From: Rosellinia necatrix
Taxonomy: Eukaryota; Ascomycota; Sordariomycetes; Xylariales; Xylariaceae
Reading direction: 5' to 3'
Length of the DNA: 64,000 bases
Assembly (NCBI GenBank): GCA_021209875.1
Contig: JAGYVD010000004.1
Location: 558,001-622,000, forward strand
Positions 45,972 to 60,500 of this stretch are shown here, piece by piece. How positions within the stretch are numbered: position 1 is the first letter of the stretch; every line of letters starts with the position of its first letter. The notes under the pieces were generated by a model. It had not been told where the DNA came from. It saw nothing but the letters and a program-made list of their open reading frames with translations, and did no database searches. The position numbers were made by a program, and so were the translations under genes.

Positions 45972-48181
45972 TTAAATCAAATAGTGCAACATCCCACCGC
46001 AGAAAACAAAAAAAGTCAACAGAAAGCTGGCAATGCCAAAGCCTCCCTGGACATCTCCTTTCGCAGCCGACCAAGCCACAGCAAAAGTTAAGCAGAAGAG
46101 GAAGCCCAGGCATCCCGACACAAACACAGAGTACCAGTCGACGCCCTCTACGAACTCAACGCCCCAGCCGATCGAGCTTCCTTTTACAGGACAAGCTTCG
46201 AGCTGTGTTCTTAGCTTCTTTGGGACCCTGTTAAATAACAGCAAAGTGACGTCTGCGTGATCCGGGTTCTCGAAGAGATGCATCAGAAGGTTCGGTCCAA
46301 TAGGTGGGACGGTGTCCGGCGGCGTAGGATCATACGCGTAGTCGCTGCTCTCTAGCGGCATCGACGGGCAGGCCCGTACGTCAACTAACTTATTGCGGAA
46401 AACTTCAAACTGATGATATGGTATTATAAGAGATGCCATGCCTGTCTGCGGTAGGTCTGATTGCTTACCTTAACGAATCGCAGCGCTCGCACTTTGGCGA
46501 ATCTACGAAGCATGCCTCGTGTAATTCCAGCGCGTTGGCTAAAGTAGCACCAGCGGAGAAGTTTAAAAAATTGCAGATCAGAATGGATCATGCAGACCTC
46601 GGTATTCTGGAGCTGGAGACCCCAGCGGAGGTACGGAACACATAAAAGCAAGAAGTTGTGCTCCGTTTTGACAGCCCCAGGAGATATAGCACAGGCCCCT
46701 AACCGTGCTGAGGGATTACTAGTATTCTGTTGATGGCTCGGGAGACCGTGCGAACTTCCGTCCGTTAAAGAATTTCGAAGCCACATAACCCATTCCTGAA
46801 ATCGTCGCGTCACTGCCTTAAATGAGCTTGTATCATGGCCGCCTTGAATAGGCGTTTTCGCCTGATTAAACTCCTTGACGGGGTTGTTTTGAGAATGCTT
46901 CGTCTCCTTATGATACTCCTTTTTGAGGTTGTTTGAAGAATATTTCGTCTCCTGATTGTACTCTTTGGTGGTTTTTTTTTGAGAATACTTTTTCTCCCGA
47001 TTATACTCCATGATGAGGTCGTTTTGAGAATACTTCGTCTCTCGATTATATTCCTTCAGGAGATACTCAAAACCTGTGACCGGCTCTTCTTCGGCGCAGT
47101 CATAATCATCGATAATCAGACAGCCACAAATCTTATTATTAGGGTTTGTATTAGCCGTGTTCAAATGAGAAACAGAGACATGAGAGCTTACGCATCTCCA
47201 GTTTACACGTCTTTTCCCGGTTGGTATGTGCGTCCGGTAAAGAAGTTGCGTGCATGTAGACATATATGAGCGTAAATATGTCGCAAACTTAGAAAACCGT
47301 GGTTGATACTTGTCACGAAGGAATGAGCAGATGTTGGCTTCTAGGGATAATATGGGCTCGGTCTCGAATATAAAATCCTTCGCAGAACTGAATAAGAACG
47401 AATAAAGGTGAGCACCGGGCCGACTTTTTATCGTGAGAATTATGTCATCTTCTGTATTAGTGCTCGGAGATAATAATCCATCTCGGGCTTCGTATGCTTC
47501 ACATATCGCCGCCGCAATCGTGACCGCATGCCTCATAATAAACTGACTAGACCAGAGGGCACAGGGCCATCCTTTTGTACTATATTTTCGGCTGGTAGAC
47601 AGGCGTTCAAGATCCTCACCCAATCTGTGTATCACGCGAGCGATGACAAATTTGGCTGTCAATGATGATACGGCTATGGCCTGCGGCCAGAGAGTATGAA
47701 GGCCTTTCCGTTTGAAGAAGACAGAAGATAATTCCTCGAGAGCCTTCCGTTCCGATGCAATCTGATCCAGCGGCGAATATGCGAGACTTTGGTGGTCAAC
47801 GGACTCAGCAGAGCCGGAAGGCTTATCCCAAGTTGTAGTAGGCATAATATACTGCTTATCGGAAATGGTTGGCTTGAATGGTTGGGGATTCTTTTCAGGG
47901 TTGTTTGTGGCACATGGCGCTTCCTTCGAACGGGTGTCTTCCGGGAAAGGGGGGACAATTTCGACTGGCTGGTCTGCAGATTTGTTGACCAAGGCGGAGC
48001 TATTTTGAGTTGTAGGGATCATAGACACCCCCGGTTGGTGGAAAGAACATACGTAGCCCACTGGTATAACCACCTTCGAGACTGAGTGGCCGCGACGGCC
48101 GTAGCCGGCGCATCGGTCCACAGCGTGTTGGAGGTATAAGCATCTACATGCGGAATATACCTCGACGACTTGGAAGCACAT
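45972..48181 (-). CDS. Fungal membrane protein of unknown function with internal 15-residue repeats
   Basis: Exons 46469-48181 and 45972-46409 flank a 59-bp intron (46410-46468, GTAAGC...CATCAG) and give 716 aa. A further stop-free 60-bp intron (47132-47191) is likely. Removing it yields WRCICG, a Cys pattern I recognise in this family, and a 696-aa product. The N-terminus MCFQVVEVYSACRCLY...DRCAGYGRRGH and the C-terminus GITRGMLRRFAKVRALRFVK, PPDTVPPIGPNLLMHLF and GWGVEFVEGVDW, followed by two membrane segments, recur in many filamentous fungi, often in large paralogous sets. Four 15-residue repeats (EYNRETKYSQ...) sit in the middle. No function is known to me. It lies about 500 bp from the AT-rich block. 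Confidence 0.8.
46874..47053 (-). repeat. In-frame 45-bp tandem repeat, four units
   Basis: Consecutive 45-nt units encode EYNRETKYSQNDLIM, EYNREKKYSQKKTTK, EYNQETKYSSNNLKK and EYHKETKHSQNNPVK. A partial fifth unit (EFNQAK) follows to about 46856. The period preserves the reading frame. Confidence 0.9.
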
Positions 48182-48690
48182 TGAATAGATCGGGGAAAGA
48201 GGCTGGACACGAGAAGGCAGGAAGTAAGATTTAGTGCAAACCTCCTCACTGGGTGCGCCGGGTGTCGTCGTGTCGATGGTTCATACATGAGAAGCTGTAG
48301 AGTGTAACTTGGTAAGTAGGTATGTGCATACATATATATAGGCTAAGGGCTGTCGATAGGCAGCCGACCTGCTGCGCCATGTAGATGCATAAACATGCGG
48401 CAGTCTCCGCCTAGGACTGGCAGAGGTGTGTCCACTATCTCGACAATTATGAACCCAAATCAGCCGTAGAGTTTGCCCTGGATTTAGAGTATCAGGTAGG
48501 CCGGGCTGTCATGCAGCTGGTGTTGTTAGGTTCGGAATGAGGAATAATGTTGTATTAGTTATGGAGCTATTTCCTAGGCTAGGGTAAAAAGTAGATAAGT
48601 TTAGGGTCCCGGGTGCACAGACCACCCTATACATGGCTAAATATTCTTACCACGAGCACTGCCGAAGGGAATTCCCTGTTTTTTTCCTGG
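48182..48690. other. Transition from genic to AT-rich DNA
   Basis: Promoter side of the repeat-containing membrane protein gene. Composition is ordinary to about 48650, then turns abruptly AT-rich. No gene. Confidence 0.55.
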
Positions 48691-51600
48691 GATAATAAGT
48701 TTGTTTTTTTTTAATTTAGCTAGTATTAAAGCTTAAGTTAGCATTGCAAATTTCTTTTAAGCAATTTTATCCCTATTAAGCTGTTTTTTTGTTATTTTTT
48801 ATAACTATAACTTAATTATTTAATAGTTTTTTAATTTTTTAGCGTGTAAATAAAGTTTTTTTATAATTTAATAACTATTTAATTAAAACGATCTATATAT
48901 TTCTGTTTATTTTTAAAGCTTTAAATTATTTTTTTTAAATAAAAAATTTTAAAGTTTTTTTTGGCTAAAAGCAACTTTATTTTTTAAAAAAATACCGATA
49001 ATTAATAAAAGTTTATTAGCACTTTTTAAATCGTAGTTTTTTTATTTTTTTTTAATTTTTAAATTTTTTCCTGTGCAGTTTATAACTTAAAGCTTTATAT
49101 TTAATATTTTTTTTATATAATCTTTAAATCTCGCTTAATTTATTAAAGTTTTTTTTTGTTTTATTAAAACTTTTTTTTAAAACTTTCTAAAGTTTTAATT
49201 ATTTTTTAGCCAGCTTGCTATTTTTTTTTGTTTTATCGTGCGCTTTTTAATAAAAGTTTTAAATTTTCGGTTTTTATTTTTGCTATAGCTAATTTATTAG
49301 TTTTTATTTGCAGTCGGTTGCTAAATGCTACGTTATTATTAACATTATTTCTGTTTATAATATTATTAATAAAAAAAATAATCGATATTTTTTAATTAAA
49401 CTATTCTATAAAAATAAAAGTTTTTTTAAGTTTTTTATTAAGTTTATTTAAATTATTAAATGTAATAATAGTTGTTTATGCTTTTAAAAAAAAGGTTTTA
49501 TTTATAATAATGTTTTAAAGCTTTTTACTGCTTTTTTTTAAGCTTATTTTTTAACTAGTTTTTTAATTAAGCTGTTTTAGCTTTTTATTATAAAAAAATA
49601 TTATGCTGCTAAAAATAATTAAAGTCTAAAAGCTTTTTATATTTTTTACGTAGTTAATTCTGTTTTAAGAAAAAATATAAAATAGCCCGTTTTTATACTA
49701 CTTAGTTTTTATTTTTATTAAATAATTAGCTATATTTTTATTAACTTTTTTTAGTTTAATATATTAATAAGTTTTATAATCCTCGAGTAAAATTACTATA
49801 TTATTTTATATAGCCGCATATATAACTTTATAGCTAAAGGATTTTTCTGCGGTATTTTTAAAATTATATAGTCGTATTTAAATAATTATAACTTTTTATA
49901 TAAGTTATAGAAAATTATATTAAATTAAACGGCTAATAAACTTTATAAATTTAATATATATATTTTTATAATCTGGCCTTTTATTTAATATATATTAAAA
50001 ATATATAAACTTTATATGTTTAATTTAATAAATTTTAAAATTAATAATATAGTTAATATTTAATATAAACAGTAAAAATATTTAACTGATTTTTTTAAAA
50101 TATTTTTTGTTTAAATATTTTTAAAATAATATAAATATATTTGTTAAAAAAATAAAAGCTGGTTTTTTTCGCTTTAATCCGCTTTATTTTTTAAATCAGT
50201 TTTTCCGGCATTTAATAATAATTAATTTCTGTTTTAACGCTTAAAAAATGTTTTAATTAAAAACAGCTAATAAAAAGTTTTTATATTATCGTTTAAAAAA
50301 TGCTTTAATAACTTTTTAACTTTAGTAATATTTTATTAAATTATTTAAATTAAATAATTATTATATTAAATAATCTATTTAACTGCGTTTAATAAATAAA
50401 CAGGGTTTTTTTAATATAATATTAAAATTTTAAATAGGTCGGAACAATTTTAAACGTTAAATAACTGTTTATATTTATTTAATTTGCTGTTTATTTAAAT
50501 CGGTTATTTTATATGTTAGCTATAGCTATTTTTTTGCTTTTTTTATTAAGTAAACTTAGAAACATTTTTTTTTTAATTGCTTATGTTTTTTTTTAAAGTT
50601 TATATTAAATGCTATAATTATAATAAAAACTAAAAGGTTATTAGATATAATAATAAATTAAAATTAACAGTTGTAAATTAAAAAAGAAATAAGGCTTAAA
50701 AAGAAATTATTATTTAAAATAAATAAAGCGATTTTTTGGTTTTAAAATAAATTATCAGGGTTTAAAGCTTTTAATTAAATAAAAAATGCTTAAATATTTA
50801 GATAAATTTATACGTTTATTAATTTTAAGTTTTAAATATCGCCTAAGTTTTAAAATATTTAGCAAAAGACGGTTTTATTTATTTTTAAAATAAATAATTA
50901 TATTTTATAATAAACCAGAACATAGCTAAAAATTAGAAGAACAGCTATTGCTGCAGTCGTATTAATAAAATCTTTTATTTTTTTTTATTTAATTATATAT
51001 ATAGTTAGCAAGTTATAACTAATTATTATTTTATTTATTAAAGCTAAAAAAATAAAATCTTTATTAAATAATATATTTTTTCTGTTGTAGTAAAGCCGTT
51101 AATTAAATAAATATAAAATAATTATCGGGTTTTTTTATTATTAAAATCGCTTTTTTTTTATTTTAATAACTAAAGGCCTTTTATTTTTTATTACTTTAAA
51201 AAAGGTTTTTTATTAAAATTTTAAGTCGAACTTTTAAACATAAATAAACAACTTTGTTTTAGCAAAAAAATCTAGATAATTTTTTTAGGCGGCTATTAGT
51301 TATTAATATATTTAATATATATGTTTGTTTAAATAATATTTATATAAGAATTAAGCTTTGTTATAATTAAAAAATAATTTAGTTTGTATAATTTTATTTT
51401 TTAAAAAGCTTTAGTTTTTTAATAAAATGTTTAATTTTTAGCAGGTTTATATTATATAAGTCGGGTTTTCTGCTAACTATTTGATTTTTTTATTATAATT
51501 ATCGACTATAAAAAACATATCGTATTAAAGATCTTTTAATAGTTATATTTTTTATGCTAGTAAAGTTTAGTGTTGTTTTTTTAAATAAGTAGGTAATACT

Positions 51601-54600
51601 AAGTTGTTTTTTTTTTGATTAAATATCCTGATATATATATATTTAGCTTTAAAAGAAACCAGCAAATATTTGTTAAACATTTGTTAGTAGTTGTTTGCTT
51701 TTGTTATAATTATTACTTTATTATTATTTATAGTATTAAATATAATACGTAAGTTTTTTTATATAATCTTGCTATTTTAATAAATTAAAAAAAACCCTGA
51801 TTTAAATTCTTCTGCTTTAGTCAGGATGTTTATAACTGTAACCCGTTTTATAGTCTGTTTTTTTTCTGTAATTATTTATTAAATTATTTAGTAGCAACTC
51901 TACTGAAATTTACTTTTTATAGTTTTTATTATAAATATGTCTACAGTTTAATAAGCAGGCAAATCTGCTAAATAAACGTAGTTAAAAAATAATCGTGTTT
52001 TTTTTAAGTTTGTTTATAATAATATTTTATAAGATTTAATTTTTAGTTTTAGTTTTAAAACCGCGGGGATTTTAGCGTTATTGCTGTTAATTTATATTAA
52101 CTAGTCCGTTTTAATATATTATCGTAACAAATATTAAACTTAAAAACAAATTAAGTTTATTTTAATTTTATAGCGGCCAGGTTTTAATTAATTAATCGTA
52201 GGTTTTAATTTAAATTTATTTTTAATTATAAAGTTTTGGTTGTTTTTTATTTAAAGCATTTATTATATTTTTTTAAAAAGCAGGTAAAAAAAATATCGAC
52301 TTATAAAAATAATTTTTACGTTAATATATATATAAGTTTAGGCGTATAATATTAAAACATATTTTAATAAAAATTTAGTTTAAAAAATAAACTAAGCTTT
52401 TAGTTTATTAAGTAAATATATTTTTTTATATATAAAAAATAAAAATAAAAACCTGGTTTAATTTTTTTTTAAAGCTGATGTTTTTATTATTAATATAATT
52501 ATTAAACTAAATTTAATAAGTTTTTGTTATAATAAAATTTATTAGTTTTTAAGCTAATTGTATGTTATAATATATTTTTGTTTAGCTAAATAAAAAAAAA
52601 AAAGCTTTATGTAATATCTGATCAGTATATGTTGCTTAGAACTTTATAGTTTTATTATAAGTTTATATTTCTAGAGCTTTTATGTTTTAGCAGCAAAGTT
52701 TTATTTTAAATTTAGTTTTTAACAAGCTTAATATATTTTTTACGATTTTAATAAATATATATAATTAGCTTAATTAAATTAGAACATATATTTAAAGTAA
52801 AAAAAAATATTTAGTTAATACTGCGTATATAAACATAAGATTAGCTAAAAAAACTAAGTTAAAAAAAGTCGATTTAATTTTTTTTATAACATGCTTAGGA
52901 TATATTAATAAATCGGTTTAATAAAAAATAAAAACGTTTTGTTTAAATTAAATTATTTTATTTAATTAAAATATATTCTGGTTATTATATTTTTTAATTA
53001 CTTTTTTAGGCAACAAAAAAATCACGTTTAGTATAAAAATACGGTTAGATTTAATTAAAAGGATTTTTTAATATAATTAGATTTAAATGTTTAATAAAAG
53101 TCTGATTATTTTATAATAAATATTTCAGGTATTTTTTGTTTTATCGTTTAAAAAAATAAGGCTTAAATATTTAAATCTTCTAGTTTTAGCTTTTTTATAC
53201 GTTTTTTTAAATAATTAGGCAATAAATTTTTTCGGCTATTTTTTAAAAAGTTGTAAGAATAGCTTCTGCCCTACTTTTTTTAAGCTTTTAAAAAAATCTA
53301 GTTTTAAAACATAATATTTATTTTTAAAATTTTTAAAATCTTTTTTAATCTATAAACCTATTAATATTTATACCAGCTTTTTATTTAATTTTATGTTTAA
53401 ACATAAAATATATTTTTTATTAGTTAATATATTATTAGTATTTAAATCTATATTTAACAGCTTTAAATTAAAGTCCAGGTTATATTTTTATAAATAAAGG
53501 CAATATTATTTTTTTTTATAAATATATTTTTAAATAAAGCTATAAAAGTTTTAACTGTTTTTTTTAAATTAAATTAAATAATATTTATAAGTTTTTTATT
53601 AGTTATTTTTGCGCAAATAATCTTTTATTTTCTTTAGCCCTAGAAATACTTAGTCTAATATATTAACAGCAATAATATAACAAGTAAATTTTTTAATCTA
53701 GTTTTCCCGTTTTAATAAAATATTTATTATTTTTAAAAACGATATATACATTAAATATCGGTCGTTTAAACCTTTTTTTTTTTCTTTGGCTCTACCTAGG
53801 CCTAAATATATATAATAGATTTGTTTTTTTTTTTTTTAATAATAAAAAAACACTCCTAAAGCAGTAAAAATTCCTTTTTTTTTTTTACTTTTAGCTTCTA
53901 ATATATTTTTTTTTTCTTTGATATTATACCTGTGGTTTTTTAAACGTTAGTAAAAATATTGTTTATAAATACGTTTATCGCAGAACTTGCTCTATAATAC
54001 TAAAAAATCCTTTATTATAAAAACTATAACATGTCTGCCTACGTCTTTTTTTAAATAATTAAATTCCCTGTTTAACATTTTTAGAATATTGCTTCGCGAG
54101 TAATAAAGCTGTTTATTTTATATGTATAAATATGTTTTATATATAGATCGGTTAATTAGTTTTAAAACAAAAAATTCTTTTTTTATACGTTAAGCTAGCA
54201 CTTTTACTTGTTTTTTTATAGTTGGCTATTTATTTTTTAAATAATAAAAATTCTAAAAGTCGGCAGCTTTTTCTAAATATGTTTTTTTGCTTAAAAGGTA
54301 TTTAATTTTATATACAGGGTTTTGGTTAAAGTTAATAATTTACTGCTTAAAAATATAAAAAAATAACGATTAAATAATAATCCACTTATTTAAAATAATC
54401 TGTTTTTTTTAACTTATAATATAGAATTTTATCCTTTGTTTTTTATTTGTTTATATATCCGTTTTTTAGATTTTCTGTCGATATATATTATATGCTTTTT
54501 TTTAAGTGTTATAACCACTTCGGCCTATAATTCAGAATTTTTTAAGTTGCTCGTTAAACTTAAACGTAATAAAAATATCTCCGGCCTTATATTCTGAATA

Positions 54601-54969
54601 TATAAATGCCTACACGTATCCACGCTTTTAATAAGTTTTAAATAATTAAAAGCTTTTTTTAAATATTAATAGTCGGTAATTTAGAAAAAATTAAAAAGCA
54701 TTTATTTTAGAAATTATGTTTGCAATAATTTTAATAATCGCAAGTTTAAAAAGTTAAAATAAAAAAAAAAAATAAAAATAATTAATAATTATTTATATAT
54801 AACAAGATTAAAAAAAAATAAAACAGGTCGAATAATAATAATAAGTAATAATTAAATAGTTTTATTAAATTATTAATAAAGTTATATTTAAAATAATAGC
54901 TACTTAAAATAATGTTAGGCAAACAAACAGGTGCAAATAAATATATAAGCTAGTAAAAGTTATTAAAAA

Positions 54970-54985
54970 AACCGCTTAAGCGGTT
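54970..54985. repeat. 16-bp GC-containing palindrome inside the AT block
   Basis: AACCGCTTAAGCGGTT is perfectly self-complementary and has kept eight G/C bases amid nearly pure A/T. Confidence 0.85.
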
Positions 54986-57374
54986 CTAGTATTTTTGGTT
55001 GTAAGTCTAGCGCTTTTTTTTCGTTTAGCTAATAAATAATAAATTAGTTAAACTTATTTAAAATTAATTTTTTAAAATGTTTTTGCTGTTTTTTAAACTT
55101 ATTTTTTAACAGCTTAAAAGCTAGCTTTATTTTGTCGGTATAAAGTTTTAAATTATTAATATAAACTTTCCGCGGTTTTTTTTAGCTAGTTACGTTTATA
55201 ATATATACTGATACTTTTAACGTTATTTTAATAACTTTGTACGGTTTTTATTACGCAGGTTATAATTTAAAAGCATGTTTATCGTTGTTTATTATATCTC
55301 TGCTTTGTTAGTAACTTTTTATTATTTTATTTTAGTTATATATATATTTTCACACTTAATTGCCTATTTTATAAAGTTGTCCTTGCTAACAAAAAAAGTT
55401 TTGTTTTTTTTAGCAGATTAACTGTTTTAATATCCGGTTGCGGAATTCTTTTTTAACACTTATTATGCTTTTTATTTTTTCGATCGTTCTGTTTATTATA
55501 TTTATTTAATTTTTTTTTAATATAAGGGCGGTTAGCTAAAGTTCCTATTTTAACAGAATTTCCGCAGAAAATAAATAAGTTTTTTTTATTTGTTATAAAT
55601 TAATAGCTATTATTACGTTTAATAATTAAGCAGGCCACGCTTTTAATTATTTATATCTTATATTTAAAGCTTATTTTTGCAACTATTTTATTATTAACTA
55701 AACAATTTTTTTAATAAAGCTATAAGTTTATAATACGTTAAAAAGCCTATGCGTTAAAGTTGTTCTACTTTTAATAAAAAATTTCTTAATTATATCGCTA
55801 AATCTTTAATCCGTAAATATTTATTAAAAATATTTAAATATAGCCAACAGCAGATCTTACGCTTATAAAACAAAAAAAAAGCCGATCTTTTTAATAGTAA
55901 AACAGAAAATAAACCGGCTAAAATAATTAGCTATTACTAATATATATTTCGATTTATTTAAGCCAACAAAAAAAATTAATCTAATATAGTTTATGCTAAC
56001 TATATCTTACGGCTTAAACACTATAATTTATTATTTAATAGTAAGTAGCAATTTTAGTCCTACTTTTTTACAAGTATAACAATAGTTATAATATTTATTA
56101 ATATCTGTATTTTTTGACGGCTACTAGAACTACTTTATTAAATTCTTTCAGGTAATAACATGTCTGTAGTATTTACACCTGTTGTATACTTATTCTAATG
56201 CTACTAGTATTTTTTTTAGCAGGACGTATTCAGCTAAACTTTTGTTTTATTTAATCTAGAACAAATAACTATTTTAGATATAATATTATATTAACTATCT
56301 TATTACTATCTTTTTCTAATTAATAGTTAATAAAAAAACCGTTATTAATCCTTTTATTATATACTATATTAAATTATTATATTATTTATTTGACCTATAT
56401 TGCTTAATTAATAAATTAAAATTAACTTCTTTTATTACTAAAAAAAAAAAAAACGGTAATATATTTATTTTAGTAAGCTTTCCTTTTTTTAAAATAAAAA
56501 CGTTTAAAATAACAAAAAATAACTTCTTAGTATTTGTTTAATTAGCAAGTTTAATAGTAAGGCCTTGCAACTTAAAAAGTTTATTTGTAATCTAGATAAT
56601 ACGTGTTATATTAAGTTAATAACGTATGATAAACTAATATTCGCTTAATTTTTTTAGCTATGTTGTAATTTTTTCCCGCACTTTTAACTCCGGTTTAAAA
56701 ATAAATAATAGGTTTAAATAGTCCGTATAAAATATAATAAAATAAAAAGATTTTAGCATTAACTATTAATATTCCGTTAAACATTTAACTAGGCCTAAAG
56801 CTTTTTTTTCCCTGGTAAAATATCAAGTTTTTAAATTTAATAATTAAAACAATATAAACATAAAAATTCTTATAAATATTATAATTTTATTTAAAATTTT
56901 AGTTCTAATAAATTAGACCGTAAATTAAAAAAGTACTTCTTCTGCCCTTGTTTATAAAGCGTTAATAGCTAAATAATATTAAAAAATAGGGTCTAGATTT
57001 TTTATTGCTTAAGTCTAAATTTTTTAATAAATAGTAATAAAAACGTAACTTTATTTTTTAGTTCACACAAAAAATTTCCGCACTTTTTTTTTTAATACTA
57101 AAAGTTTTTTAGTTGGAGTAACAGTAGGCGCTAGTTCTATATAAGCCTTTTTTAGTATTTCTACTAGGTCTGCCTTTCTTGGCAAATAGATTTTTAAATA
57201 AAGAACTAAGTAAAAAAATTGTTTTAATTCTCTTTTGTTTTAAAAGTAGTTCTTTAGTTCCGCTTATTATATAAAATAAAACCTATGTTTAACAGATAGT
57301 TTAACTTGCTCTTCTAACAATTTAAAACCTAAGGCTGTAACACTATTTAAAAAAAAAGTCGTTTTTTTTAAAGA

Positions 57375-57540
57375 TAATTGATAGAGTCCCTGAAGGGGCC
57401 TATATTAATCGAGCTAACGGCTTGTATATTATTAGATTAGATTAGATAGGTTGCACAGGCTACGGCTGGTAACAGGTGGCCTACGGCCACTTTTGCAGGG
57501 GTTAATTTTAGACTTATTAGAATTCTTTACTTAGCAGAGG
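57375..57540. other. Unmutated island within the AT block
   Basis: About 165 bp of ordinary composition. It includes CCCTGAAGGGG, three ATTAG units, and the similar pieces GGCTACGGCTGG and GGCCTACGGCCAC. It separates T-rich from increasingly A-rich DNA and may be a junction between two inserted elements or a piece that escaped RIP. Confidence 0.6.
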
Positions 57541-60500
57541 AATTAATGAAGCATTTTTTTTTTTACTTTTATATTAATTTTTTTAAAGTGGTGCTTTTAT
57601 GCAACTAACAGATCTTGTTATTAAATTAAATTAAACTAATATTATTTTTTAGATTTTTTAAGGTCGAGAGATTTTGTTTATAGCTGAAGATTTAAGCGCG
57701 CGCTTTTTAATCCGGCTATAACTAAATAATTAACGTAGACGGAACGTTATTTTAGCGATTATTTTTTTTTGTATAGATTATATATTTTGCTAAAGCTTAT
57801 AAGTAAGCAGTCGCTAAAAAGTGCTTGGTAGTTTATTTTTATATTTTAAAAGTTATTGTTATTAAGGTTGCGTATTTAGGCGTGTTTAATAACCGAGGTA
57901 TATCTGGATTTATAAACGTAGCAAGTTATTTATTTTTATTTATTATTAGAAAAAAGCGCTAGTAAACATGTTTATTAAACGATTATAAGTATATATATTA
58001 TAGTTAAAAGCTGGAATTTTTTAAGAAGTAGTTTTATTATTTTATTTTTTTACGCGCGTAGTTTACTCTATATTATTTTTATAGCTTTTAAATTATAAGT
58101 CGATAAACTAAAAGCAACAGCTGATAATATTTGCATGCAAGAACTACTTGAATATATTATATATATACTTAAATATTTTTTTAATAATACGTTTGATTTT
58201 TTTAAGCTTGTAATAGCATTATGTTATTATGCTCTGTTGTATATATTAAGCTTGGATATAAGCGACTTTAAAAAAATTTTAGCAGAATATTTTAAATCGG
58301 TATAATTTTTACTTGAGAATATGCTGCTGCTAAAACAACTTGGCCCGGACTAAAAAACTGTCGACTATTTTTTAAAATATTAAAAACAAGCCGACGTTTT
58401 AGTTAATATTTTATATAAAAATGTAAAAACTATAAAAGTATTTTTTGATTTAGTTTTAAAGTTGATTAAGCAGGTTTAAAAATTTCTAAACTTTTAAAAA
58501 TATTAATATTAAATTTCTAATAATATAGAATTTAGAACTGCAGCTGATTAAAAATAATATTAAAGCTAATAAAGCCGTAGATCGGTTATTTAAAACGAAG
58601 CCTGCCGACAAAATAAAAATAAAGCTGCTATATTAACTAATGTTTAAATAGCTAGCATATAAAATATAACTGTAGATATTTTAAACAAGTTAAATATTGC
58701 AACTATTATATTTTTTTTATATGTTTTATTAAATAAAAACTTTTTTAAAAAAAATAATAACTTAAAACTTTTTATTAAACATTAGAACGATTTTTATAAG
58801 CGCTATAGTAGTAAAAGCAGAAATAACAACTGTTGTTGCAGTAAAAACCGTAGTAATAATAATTTATTTGATTTTTTTAGCTTAGATAGTTTTAACGATA
58901 GTAAATATAGTTATGCTGCGTTAAGTTAACAAAAACAGTTTATGTTAAGTATAGCAGCTAAAACAAAAAAAAGTATATATAAAATTAAATAAAATAATAT
59001 TAGTATTTTTAACTTAAAATAAAAAGATTTTAATAATAAAAATATATAGCCGATAAAAAAATATAATTTATATAAACGTTTATTTTTTATTAATTGTATT
59101 AAATTATTACTAAAAAACAAAAACATTTAAGCTTTAAACGTTTAATAAATAATTAATTTATTTAATTATTTATTAGCTAGATTAGTTTTATTATAATAGA
59201 ACAGCAAAGTTTATATAAGCAATTAACATATATAAAAAAAAGCAAACTTAAATATACTGCTTAAAAAACTATAAAAAAAATTTAAAACGCGAGCTAATAA
59301 AACGTCTTAAAAGTTTATAAAAAAAAAACTTACTTTAAAAAATATCGCAGAAAATTAAAACGTATTTCTTTAGTTTATTTAACGTTAAATATAATATGTT
59401 AAAATTATAAAAACGCTGCAAAAAAGCAACAAAAACTGGCATGAAATTATAAAAAATATTTACAACTAATAAAAAAACGTAATTTTAAATTATATTTAAT
59501 TTTTTAGATTAAAGAAGACTTTAGCTAATTATATATATAAAATAGAGGACAGCTAACACGGGCTAAAACGTAAAGCTAAAAAAATATATTTAAATATTAA
59601 ACTAAAAATAATATTAGCAAATCTAGTATTAACTATTAAAACAACTTATTAAAAAAGCTATAATTGTTAACCTGATTAAAAAAAACGCTGATTAAACAAT
59701 AAATATTTTAAAAATTAAAGCTGGGACAGCTGCAAGCGTAGTTGCGAACAGTATTAAAGCTGAAGTAAAAGTTGCAACAACTAAAGTAGCAGCTGTAAAA
59801 AAAACTGCAAACGTTAGAACTAAAACTGCGATAACTATTAAAAAAATAAAAAAAACGATCAAGAATTAAAAAGTTATAATTAGAAACGTAACTAAAAATA
59901 TAACTATAGTTATAATTAAAATTAAAATTATAGATATTTAGATCGTAAAAACTATAGTTAAAATTAAAGAAAAAACGACCAGCGTTTATTTTACGTATAT
60001 TTTATAAACAGTAGTATAAATAAACAAAAAATTAAACGAAATAACGATAAAAACACGCTTTTTTATTTAGTATTAAACTTAGTTTTTATTTATTATTAAT
60101 ACTATTGAATTTATAAATTAAAAATTATTTTAAAGTTATATATAAAAAAGTGTAACTTTTATATTAAATTAGAAAAAATTACAATATTTTTTTTAATTGC
60201 ATGCAAAAAATATACCTGTAAGTACTGTTTTTAAAAACTATTTTTGTATAACTAACTCTTTAAGCATCTGTAAAATTGCGCTAAGGCTAAAAATAGAACT
60301 ATTAAACAGACTAAAACTAAAAATAGAACTATTAAATAAAAAAAAAAAGCGAATTATAACGCGTAGAAAATATATTTTAATATAATATATAAAGCAGCTA
60401 ATAATATCTTTAACTGTAAAATTTTTATAATTAAAGCGTTAAATGCTGACAACAGGTATAATAAAGCTTTTTGATTAAGTTATACGTATTTGTAGATTAA

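Noticed and set aside
58926..60385. Two short frames in the AT block
   Set aside because: Low-complexity Lys/Leu/Phe/Ile sequence expected by chance in nearly pure A/T DNA.
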